From positions 310,001 through 374,000 of the forward strand of contig OZ241337.1 in the NCBI GenBank assembly GCA_965200435.1: a stretch of DNA of 64,000 nucleotides, in the 5' to 3' direction. Shown here piece by piece: positions 37,797 to 44,656 of this stretch. The stretch is from Bin75 sp965200435 (lineage in GTDB: Bacteria; Nitrospirota; Nitrospiria; Nitrospirales; UBA8639). Each line of letters begins with the position of its first letter. The stretch's first letter is position 1. The notes beneath the pieces were generated by a model. It saw only the letters and a program-made list of their open reading frames with translations. It was not told the DNA's origin and ran no database searches. The translations under genes and the position numbers were made by a program.

Positions 37797-39344
37797 ATGA
37801 CAAAGACGGCACGACACGATCAGACCCTGACGAGACAATCCGGCCCAGACTCGCCGGTCGAACCCTGTACCCTCGTTATTTTTGGGGGATCCGGCGATCT
37901 CACCAGGCGCAAACTCCTGCCGGCCATTTACAACCTGAGGCTGGATGGATTACTTCCCTCCAACTATGCCATAGTCGGAATCGGACGCAAGCCCTGGAGT
38001 GACGACACGTTCAGGAAGATGGCACAGGGTGGCATCGAGCAATTTTCACGGCAATCTCTCCAAGAGCACACGTGGACGGACTTTGCGCAAAGGCTCCATT
38101 ATTTCTCCGGGGCCAGTGAAGAGCTCACGATGTATGAACGGCTCCGCAAACGGATTGAAGCCATCGAGACCCAATTCAATCTGCCTGGCCATCGCATCTT
38201 CTACCTGGCGATTCCACCATCCTTCATTGGACCTTCCTGTGAAGGGCTACGGCACGCCGGGCTGATCTGTCCCGCCGACCGGTCTGATCGCATCTCCCGG
38301 GTCATCGTTGAAAAACCCATTGGTTATGACCTGGAATCGGCAAAGGCCATCAATACGAAAATTGGCGAAATGTTTGATGAATCTCAAATCTACCGCATCG
38401 ATCATTATCTCGGAAAAGAAACGGTGCAGAACATTATGGTGCTCAGGTTCGCCAACAGTATTTTCGAACCTATCTGGAACCATAAATATATCGACCACGT
38501 CCAGATTACCGTAAGTGAAAAAGAAGGCTTGGGCACCAGGGCCAGTTATTACGAACACGCCGGAGCACTCCGGGACATGGTGCAAAACCACATCCTTCAA
38601 CTCCTCTGCCTGATTGCCATGGAACCACCGTATTCATTGGACCCGGACGTTGTGCGCAATGCCCGCATGGAGGTACTCCGGGCGCTCCGCCCCATCCGTG
38701 GCACGGATGTGGAACACGTCACCGTCCGCGCGCAATACGCCCCGGGAACCATTGAGGACCAGGCAGTTCCCGGATACCGGCACGAAAGAGGAATCCAGTC
38801 GGATTCGACAACGGAGACGTACGTGGCGCTACGATGTTACGTGGAAAATTGGCGATGGTCGGGCGTTCCTTTTTACCTGCGAACGGGAAAAGCCATGCCG
38901 CGGCGCGCCACGGAAATTGCTGTGCAATTCAAAGACATTCCCGAAATTCTTTTCAACGCAACCTCTCAAACGCGCCAAGCACCCAATGTGCTGACGTTGC
39001 GTATTCAACCCCTTGAAGGAATGGCGTTGAGGATTATGTCCAAAATTCCAGGAAGTCGAGCCGCAACCCATCCCGTAGACATGAACTTCGACTATGGCGA
39101 CGCCTTCTCCGCTCCATTGCCTGAAGCCTATGAACGGTTGCTATTGGACGTGATGGCCGGTGATGCCTCGCTGTTTATGCGGCGCGACGCCGTAGAAGCC
39201 GCGTGGGCCTGGATTACGGACATTCTCAACGGCTGGAACGCCCAAGGCGCCCGACAGTTGCCCGAATACCCCGCCGGCACGTGGGGTCCCATTGAAGCCG
39301 ACACCCTCATCGCCACCGACGGCCAACAATGGCGGTTGGGGTGA
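37797..39344 (+). CDS. zwf: Glucose-6-phosphate dehydrogenase
   Basis: 515 residues, full length. Coenzyme motif FGGSGDLTRRKLLPA, substrate-binding RIDHYLGKETVQN, and VIVEKPIGYDLESA are diagnostic. It catalyses the first step of the oxidative pentose phosphate route, NADP+-linked conversion of glucose-6-phosphate to 6-phosphogluconolactone. The stop codon TGA falls at the edge of a truncated repeat B copy (GGGTGACGCC), so the original C-terminus may have shifted by a few residues. Confidence 0.95.
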   Translation: MTKTARHDQTLTRQSGPDSPVEPCTLVIFGGSGDLTRRKLLPAIYNLRLDGLLPSNYAIVGIGRKPWSDDTFRKMAQGGIEQFSRQSLQEHTWTDFAQRLHYFSGASEELTMYERLRKRIEAIETQFNLPGHRIFYLAIPPSFIGPSCEGLRHAGLICPADRSDRISRVIVEKPIGYDLESAKAINTKIGEMFDESQIYRIDHYLGKETVQNIMVLRFANSIFEPIWNHKYIDHVQITVSEKEGLGTRASYYEHAGALRDMVQNHILQLLCLIAMEPPYSLDPDVVRNARMEVLRALRPIRGTDVEHVTVRAQYAPGTIEDQAVPGYRHERGIQSDSTTETYVALRCYVENWRWSGVPFYLRTGKAMPRRATEIAVQFKDIPEILFNATSQTRQAPNVLTLRIQPLEGMALRIMSKIPGSRAATHPVDMNFDYGDAFSAPLPEAYERLLLDVMAGDASLFMRRDAVEAAWAWITDILNGWNAQGARQLPEYPAGTWGPIEADTLIATDGQQWRLG

Positions 39345-39430
39345 CGCCTGCGGCTAACCCAAACCCCGTCTCCCTGAGAAGGGGGATTGAGGGGGTTAGG
39401 GGTACGCCGGTCAGTCGGGCAGGTCGGATG
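39338..39430. repeat. Interspersed repeat family B, truncated inverted copy
   Basis: GGGTGACGCCTGCGGCTAACCC at the start, then a GGGGGATTGAGGGGGTTAGGGG block and CGGTCAGTCGGGCAGGTCGGATGA match the inverted complement of the copies at 19711 and 61149. It ends where a MITE begins at 39430. Confidence 0.65.
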
Positions 39431-39577
39431 AGGGAACCGCTGATTTCGTGCACGATCGGGCGCATGGCGGCGTGGTGTCCTCGCTCACCCCTCACCTCTC
39501 TCGATGAGACGCTTCGGGTTTCGCTCCGGGACGCCTGGCCCTGCATCCCGCTCTCACACGAAATCAGAGGTTCCTTA
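39430..39577. mobile_element. MITE-like element, copy 5 of family A
   Basis: About 148 bp with termini GGGAACCGCTGATTTCGTG / CACGAAATCAGAGGTTCC. The TA is present at the right but not clearly at the left (GATGAGGG). It is inserted directly against a degenerate CRISPR repeat, so it probably truncated the distal end of the array. Confidence 0.8.
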
Positions 39578-39658
39578 GGTTCCCTTCTTCAGCAAGTCAA
39601 ACCCCTATCCACTCTCATTGGGTCTTAATCCCTTCTTCATCAGGTCTGTGATTCAAAC
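39578..39658 (-). CRISPR. Distal CRISPR remnant: one degenerate and one intact repeat
   Basis: An intact 37-bp repeat lies at 39622-39658, identical to the one at 40875. To its left, at about 39580-39603, TCCCTTCTTCAGCA followed by AGTCAAAC is a decayed repeat with an internal deletion, separated by only 18 bases. The MITE abuts it. This is the leader-distal edge of the array split by the 1.07-kb insert. Confidence 0.75.
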
Positions 39659-40008
39659 GATCGTCTCGTAAGGCGTACGTCGATGTGGAACCGCATGATC
39701 ATCCGTGGTGGTTTGTCGGGGTGACTTTGAAAGGGAAGTATGTGGACTGGGTGTTTTCACCTGATTGACCTTCACAAAGGTCAGGTGGGATGCAACGCCT
39801 GTCTCTTCGGTGGGTGCGGGTAGGTGGATTGAATCGGATTCAGATTCGGAAGTCGACACATCCCCATGCGGTCGAATTGCTGACCCCTTCCGTGTGGACG
39901 TGTATTGTGACGGGTCCTGTGGTCAGGGAGTGGGGGTTTTGGGTGTGGGACGATGAGAGAAACCGGCGGTCGTTTGTGCCCTATACGGAGTATTTTTGGC
40001 GAAAATAA
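39656..40008 (+). pseudogene. Broken phage-like cupin-type gene
   Basis: Inside the array insert, three adjoining plus-strand frame segments read like one disrupted protein. The first, open from the repeat to TGA at 39766, contains KAYVDVEPHDHPWWFVG and GKYVDWVFSPD. A later frame (39790-40008) contains HPHAVELLTPSVWTC, TGPVVREWGFWVW and FVPYTEYFW. The TGP-x3-REWGF...FVP-x-x-EYF ending recalls small cupin-like proteins often found in phage genomes. The family call is from memory of the pattern and uncertain; the broken frame is seen directly. Confidence 0.4.
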
Positions 40009-40090
40009 CGGGCATACTGGCGATAAATTAAGCCCCTATAAGTGCCCCAAAGAGGCTCATAGCGGCTTTTTGGTTTGGAGAAACCCCGTT

Positions 40091-40705
40091 TTATAGTGTT
40101 GGTGACGGTTCCCCTGTGCTGCCCGGCGCCGGCGTGCCACACGTCTTGATTAAATCCTTGTAAATGTGACGACGCGTATGGGGTGAGGCGGCTTCGAGAA
40201 ACGACATGTTTTTCTCGATCCACTGTTTTGAAAAGATGACGCTTCTCGTAAAGATGTGTCTCGAATCAGTTTTGAGGTCGTCGAATGTCGCCTTGATGGT
40301 GGGGTCTTGCATGATGTGGGGCTCAATCAGTGAAAACGACGCTTGTTGGGGTAGGTTATCCAGATCGTCGATGTGTTCTTGGTGTCTTAACTTTTCGTTG
40401 TTTTCGAGGCGTTTTTTCATATCTGCGATAATAGTTTCAGTTCCTTTTCGTTTTTCACGTACTGCCTTGACGATCTTGGTTACTGTGTAGAGCCGTAGCC
40501 ACTCGATTCTATCTGTGACGATGGTAAGGCATGGTTGCATCACGTGCTGTAGGTATTCCTTGAGAAGTAGTGGTGGAAGTGTTGGGTGTTGGGTCGTCGC
40601 ATCCGCGGGTGTAGGTGTGGTGTCGTGTGTCATGCTTATGTCGTATGTCATGCTTATGAGGAGGATTGCTAGGACCACGAGTGGAATATTAAACCGCTTG
40701 AGCAT
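40091..40705 (-). CDS. Membrane-anchored protein carried within the CRISPR array
   Basis: 204 residues from the ATG (MLKRFNIPLVVLAILL) preceded by AGAGG. An N-terminal signal anchor is followed by a Thr/Pro-rich linker and a charged helical domain (VREKRKGTETIIADMKKRLENNEK) rich in Lys/Glu, perhaps coiled coil. No family recognised. The gene lies between two copies of the CRISPR repeat and reads in the inferred direction of array transcription, so the array leader could express it. The frame is also open upstream into the repeat, which offers an ATG reading MKKGLR. Confidence 0.6.
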   Translation of the reverse strand: MLKRFNIPLVVLAILLISMTYDISMTHDTTPTPADATTQHPTLPPLLLKEYLQHVMQPCLTIVTDRIEWLRLYTVTKIVKAVREKRKGTETIIADMKKRLENNEKLRHQEHIDDLDNLPQQASFSLIEPHIMQDPTIKATFDDLKTDSRHIFTRSVIFSKQWIEKNMSFLEAASPHTRRHIYKDLIKTCGTPAPGSTGEPSPTL

Positions 40706-40731
40706 TGAAGACCTCTTAGTTAAAGGGTTTG

Positions 40732-40911
40732 GTCTTAATCCCTTCTTCATCAGGTCTGTGATTCAAATCTGGATCGTGGGGGAGGGGACCGGCCTGGATC
40801 GGGGTCTTAATCCCTTCTTCAGCAGGTCTGTGATTCAAACGAAAGGAGATCACCAAATGCCAAAGACCACCAAAGTCTTAATCCCTTCTTCATCAGGTCT
40901 GTGATTCAAAC
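40732..40911 (-). CRISPR. CRISPR array: three 37-bp repeats, two spacers
   Basis: Repeats at 40732-40768, 40804-40840 and 40875-40911. Read on the minus strand the repeat begins GTTTGAATCACAG and ends AAGGGATTAAGAC. The middle copy has one base change (CAGCAGG for CATCAGG) and the left copy ends in a mismatch. Spacers are 35 bp (40769-40803) and 34 bp (40841-40874). Transcription leftwards is inferred: the last eight bases ATTAAGAC resemble type III crRNA handles, and the cas genes and likely leader are at the right. Confidence 0.92.
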
Positions 40912-41017
40912 TGTTCTCCGTTAATCCTCTCATGAAATCAAAGGGTTACAAACAAGGCCTCCAATATTCTCTACATTCAAAAAGTTCCCTCCTTTCTACT
41001 CAATGATGCTAAATGAG
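40912..41017 (-). promoter_or_regulatory. Probable CRISPR leader
   Basis: 106 bp between the array and the last cas gene, AT-rich relative to surroundings, with no gene. Contains AATATTCTCTACATTCAAAA. Its position beside the presumably newest repeat and the adaptation genes makes it the likely leader and array promoter; no promoter box is certain. Confidence 0.45.
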
Positions 41018-41335
41018 CTACGCCGCACTATCCTGGAACAAATCGGTCTGCGAGTCAATAAAGGCTAACCCATCCGGAATGATGGCACGGCCTAACATAA
41101 CGGGTTCATGCTGATCTGATAAGATATAGATGCGCACATCGTCTTCTGTCGCTTTGATGATCGTCTCCAATTCAGCAAGTAAACGTTCAAGTCCGAGTAC
41201 ATGGGTGTGTATGGTAAATACAGAATACTGGACCGACAACGCATGTTTGCTGAGAAATCTATGGACCCGCCCGAGACGTTTCGGATCCGTAATGTCATAA
41301 CAGATCAGGAATTGGCGTCTTTTCGTAATAGGCAC
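41018..41335 (-). CDS. Second Cas2-like protein (Cas2')
   Basis: 105 residues from a GTG inside the end of cas1' (41-bp overlap); an ATG ten codons upstream is possible. The ferredoxin-like Cas2 fold is clear: FLICYDITDPKRLGRVHRFL with the conserved Asp, and SVQYSVFTIHT. Cas2 bridges Cas1 dimers in spacer integration. This copy differs from the other Cas2 at 43114 by lacking the GGQKSVFEC motif and having a longer C-terminus. It closes the four-gene adaptation run next to the leader. Confidence 0.85.
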   Translation of the reverse strand: MPITKRRQFLICYDITDPKRLGRVHRFLSKHALSVQYSVFTIHTHVLGLERLLAELETIIKATEDDVRIYILSDQHEPVMLGRAIIPDGLAFIDSQTDLFQDSAA

Positions 41336-42152
41336 GACAACCAAGAGCCTCCCATAGGTAAACATGATGCTGTCTCAAGAGTCTTCTAAAACGTGCCTCA
41401 ACCATAGAACTCTGTGACTCATAAAAGGCCGGAGCCGCGTCCAATGCAATCTCGGCTTTCGTATGTCCGTGTCGCCGTGCGCGCATGTACGCTCTCTTCA
41501 AAAATCGCCGCTTCGATAGTTGAAGGGTCCACAACAGGATAGAAGCATAATCCTTCACAAGATCGATTTTCAGCCTCTGCAAGCTCGGCAACCACGGAAG
41601 TGGGGAAGCTTCTCTGCTGAAAAGATACAACAGATGCGCCTTCAGCAATCCCAGGAGCCGTTGATCGAATTGTTTCAGATGGGAACTCCGAGCGTAGTGC
41701 TTCCCGACATGATCCGTAAGATACGTAAGAAGTGCGGCATTCGCCACATAGACTGACCGGCCTAATTCACGAGCGTATCGCAATCGCGTATCATAACAAA
41801 ACGTCTCAACCCACAACCGATGATCGGCGACTGCTGCTCTGAACGCCGTGCAGTAAGTGTCGAGGATACGGACAATTCCTGAGGCGCTGGTTGTCGAAGC
41901 CGGCGACACCAAGTTTCCCCGTAACCTTCCATCTTGATCGAGAAAACTGACCGGAATCGACGCATCCAAGCACCCACGCAAGGCCTGTGATGACCATGTC
42001 ACCGACCCCATAACGACGACACGACACACTCTGCGTAGTGGAACCAGCAAATCGGCGTGCTGCGCCACTCTGAGGCGTAACGCCGGTCCATCACGTAGAA
42101 CACGTGTGGCACCATGCCCGTCAATATAAAGAGCTTTACGTTCAGGAATCAT
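41295..42152 (-). CDS. Cas1-like protein without visible catalytic motifs (Cas1')
   Basis: 285 residues. The N-terminal beta domain is Cas1-like: ALYIDGHGATRVLRDG, LLVPLRRVCRVVVMGS, LDASIPVSFLDQDGRLRGNL. The C-terminal helical domain lacks the usual Glu (GVEGSASAAYF), the GLDP-x4-H block and the downstream acidic motif seen in the neighbouring Cas1. It overlaps cas1 by 4 bp. It may be a non-catalytic partner in a mixed Cas1 complex. I judge it to be Cas1-related from the N-terminal domain and its place in the operon. Confidence 0.75.
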   Translation of the reverse strand: MIPERKALYIDGHGATRVLRDGPALRLRVAQHADLLVPLRRVCRVVVMGSVTWSSQALRGCLDASIPVSFLDQDGRLRGNLVSPASTTSASGIVRILDTYCTAFRAAVADHRLWVETFCYDTRLRYARELGRSVYVANAALLTYLTDHVGKHYARSSHLKQFDQRLLGLLKAHLLYLFSREASPLPWLPSLQRLKIDLVKDYASILLWTLQLSKRRFLKRAYMRARRHGHTKAEIALDAAPAFYESQSSMVEARFRRLLRQHHVYLWEALGCRAYYEKTPIPDLL

Positions 42153-43117
42153 TCTTCTTGGCTTTGTTCGCGAAACGTACCGACATCGAGTGCACGCACC
42201 ACTAAACGAAGCATCCGCCGCAACTGCTTGCGCAGATGTGGGGCAATAGTCTCATAGCTGGCATAAAAGGACCTTCTGCCTTGTTTTCCAAGTAAACACC
42301 CTTCACTGGTTTCTGAAAACGAATCAACACGAATGGCTCGTTCGCGGAAGAGACCCCATACCCATTCATCCATACGTGGACGCAATGGCTCGACCAGATC
42401 GCATGCTAATGATTCCCGACCAAAGAGAAGTTCGTGGTAAAAACCGATCAGCGGGTCGAGCCCAGCGGAACGAATAGCCTTGACCGTCTCGGCGTGGACA
42501 AGCGTATACGCCAACGACAGACAGGCATTCACCGGATCGCGAGGCGGCCTTCTGTTACGATCCAGAAACCGGAGTGAAGGGGCAAACAGCGAACGGAAGC
42601 CTCGAAAGTAGGCGGCTGATGCCGATCCTTCAACGCCGCGTATACTCGCACAAGTCAATGCCGTCTCCCCCTTCAGCGTCACCAGAGCCTTCCGTAATCC
42701 GGACAACGCAACAAAAAGGTCATGGCGCTTATCGGACCGTTGCGCCAACGCACGAGTCAGCAGGTGGTGTTGTCGTTGAATCTTGTAGCGCACCAATGCT
42801 CCAGACCACGCTGACCGCCATGCGTCATCCAAAGATCGAGCATATTGGGACACCCTTCGTCTCGCTATTGACTGACCCGCGCCGATCAAGCAGGCAGTCC
42901 TCTTATCGCGCATGGGATCAATCACAATCAATCCGGCTCCATGCTCGGCCAGTGCCGATAAGACCCGCGTGTCGACAAGTGCATGACGACGAATCACAAT
43001 TTGATCAAGCATCGCCACGGGAATGGTCTTGATAAAATCGCCACTTTCGTACACACGGATGCGTCCTCCATCTAAGCGCAGTTCGATATTTTTGTGATCG
43101 ATGTATAACGTGCTCAT
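42149..43117 (-). CDS. cas1: Cas1 integrase, canonical
   Basis: 322 residues. N-terminal STLYIDHKNIELRLDGGRI, catalytic Glu in IRGVEGSASAAYFRG, then GLDPLIGFYHELLFGRESL with the catalytic His and LACDLVEPLRP with the acidic residue: the complete metal-binding set. Cas1 integrates new spacers with Cas2. It overlaps cas2 upstream and cas1' downstream by 4 bp each, so translation of all four adaptation genes is coupled. Confidence 0.93.
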   Translation of the reverse strand: MSTLYIDHKNIELRLDGGRIRVYESGDFIKTIPVAMLDQIVIRRHALVDTRVLSALAEHGAGLIVIDPMRDKRTACLIGAGQSIARRRVSQYARSLDDAWRSAWSGALVRYKIQRQHHLLTRALAQRSDKRHDLFVALSGLRKALVTLKGETALTCASIRGVEGSASAAYFRGFRSLFAPSLRFLDRNRRPPRDPVNACLSLAYTLVHAETVKAIRSAGLDPLIGFYHELLFGRESLACDLVEPLRPRMDEWVWGLFRERAIRVDSFSETSEGCLLGKQGRRSFYASYETIAPHLRKQLRRMLRLVVRALDVGTFREQSQEE

Positions 43118-43407
43118 GGCTTGTCAGCCCACATAAAAAAGTCGGAATCTTTCAGAGAAACCGCGATGCCCATCGTACGCACCCGAGCCTTGGGTTCAAG
43201 ACACAAGAGACAAAACCGATCTTCTTTCAAATTAATAACCTCGCGTATTCGGGTCAGCAGTTCGGTTCGTTCGTCAATTGAAAGCGCACACTCAAAGACA
43301 GACTTTTGTCCGCCAGTTGAATAATCTTTGAGGACGTTCAACGCTCTGAACAGACGACGTCTATCTGAAACGTCGTAGGCTGCGATGTACAATCTGCGTT
43401 CCATCAT
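43114..43407 (-). CDS. cas2: Cas2, canonical
   Basis: 97 residues, starting MMERRLYIAAYDVSD. Conserved YDVSDRRRLFRALNVLKDY with the Asp, then GGQKSVFECAL, as in classical Cas2. It opens the adaptation run and overlaps cas1 by 4 bp (ATGA). The 171-bp gap upstream to cas6 probably holds the promoter of the adaptation genes. Confidence 0.93.
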   Translation of the reverse strand: MMERRLYIAAYDVSDRRRLFRALNVLKDYSTGGQKSVFECALSIDERTELLTRIREVINLKEDRFCLLCLEPKARVRTMGIAVSLKDSDFFMWADKP

Positions 43408-43578
43408 TCAACCCCCTTTTCGCATCAGGAGACCTACTATGCTAAGGGGTATTCTAGAGAAGAATTTGGCGTACTTGACGGATTCGCAAGCTTGCCGCAA
43501 ACAACAAAAGAGTGAAGGGATTTTCAGGAAAAATTCTGAGCAGCTACTAAACCAGCTCGCTTGAACGAGGGCATCACC

Positions 43579-44535
43579 TCAGCCCATACCGACAATCTGA
43601 TATTTGCCTAAGCCCATGCTGGTATTTTTCCCCGTGTGGGTCCATTGTCCAAGCCAGATGTAGGGCCAGAAGTGGGCCAAGTTACGGCTCTCGAAGGCAA
43701 TCGTGCCCAGCAGACCGCCCAGTTGCATCAGGCTGTCCTGACGACTGGAATAGCGGGTCCATTCATGCCAACGCAGTTCATGATGAGTGACAGGTATGGT
43801 TTCGGCGGCTTGACTCAATCCGGCAAAATCGGTTTCAAGCGGTGTGTCGGTATGGAATGCCGTGAGTAAAGAAATTCGTCTCAACAAAGAGGAGAACGAT
43901 GCCCTGAAAGTAAACGTATCCGGCGTGACAAGACGACCATGGAATTTCATACGCAAGGGCGTGATCAACAGGATTTTGAATTGCGTTGGACAGGCCTGGG
44001 GACTGATGGATTCGCCGGGGTGAGGTTTTAGATTTTCGTCGGGTCGGTAGATCAAGAACCAATCATCATCAACACGCTGCTGCACTTCAAGCAAGGCCAA
44101 TGCCCCGCGCTGTTTGCCAATACCCTGCTGCCCGGCTCGGTCAAGGGCATGAATAATATAGGGAAGATGCCGATTCCCATGCCCAAACAACGTTACATCC
44201 AAGACATGCTCGGTAGCAGCAGCTAATTGACCATGGAGGGTGGAACCCGGAGACAACACAAAAGGATGCGGTGCAGCAGTATATTTGCGCATCTTACCGA
44301 CATCAGGAGCAGTTGGCGTCTCAAAAACATAGGGATAAATGCAATGACGGTACAACAGGCAGGATTCGCATCGCGGCTCACGGGTCACGCAGACCAGCTT
44401 CTTCAGGACGTGACCAAATGCGCCTCGCCACGCGGAACCGGAGTAGCTTGGCAGACATATCGCGTTCTCCGTTCGAAACTTGAACCGATACTGCGCCAAC
44501 GATAGGCACGGTAGGCTTAATGGTGCTGTCTGCAC
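43579..44535 (-). CDS. cas6: Cas6 pre-crRNA endoribonuclease (type III RAMP form)
   Basis: 318 residues. Opening YRFKFRTENAICLPSYSGSA, the Cys cluster EPRCESCLLYRHCIYPYVF and the terminal glycine-rich strand WTHTGKNTSMGLGKYQI fit the Cas6 RAMP family of type III systems. The protein cleaves the repeat RNA to release crRNAs with an 8-nt handle. Catalytic residues are not conserved enough to name. It is the last gene of the effector operon and lies 121 bp after the csm5 end. Confidence 0.85.
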   Translation of the reverse strand: MQTAPLSLPCLSLAQYRFKFRTENAICLPSYSGSAWRGAFGHVLKKLVCVTREPRCESCLLYRHCIYPYVFETPTAPDVGKMRKYTAAPHPFVLSPGSTLHGQLAAATEHVLDVTLFGHGNRHLPYIIHALDRAGQQGIGKQRGALALLEVQQRVDDDWFLIYRPDENLKPHPGESISPQACPTQFKILLITPLRMKFHGRLVTPDTFTFRASFSSLLRRISLLTAFHTDTPLETDFAGLSQAAETIPVTHHELRWHEWTRYSSRQDSLMQLGGLLGTIAFESRNLAHFWPYIWLGQWTHTGKNTSMGLGKYQIVGMG

Positions 44536-44656
44536 AAACGTCTCTGTGATGCAATGCAGATCTTTGAACGGACCATGATCAGGAATCCATCTACATCAAT
44601 AGATATGGGGATGACTTTGAATGAGATCGCAACTTTCGGTTGATGGTGGATTGGAA

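Noticed and set aside
39653..39956. Two short frames (68 codons minus, 63 codons plus) in the array insert
   Set aside because: Low-complexity Ser/Asp-rich translations; the adjoining frames with WGFW and HPWW motifs look more like the real, broken gene.
41018..43407. Reading the second Cas1/Cas2 pair as a separate CRISPR system
   Set aside because: All four genes overlap in one strand and only one repeat type is present, so a single module is the simpler view.
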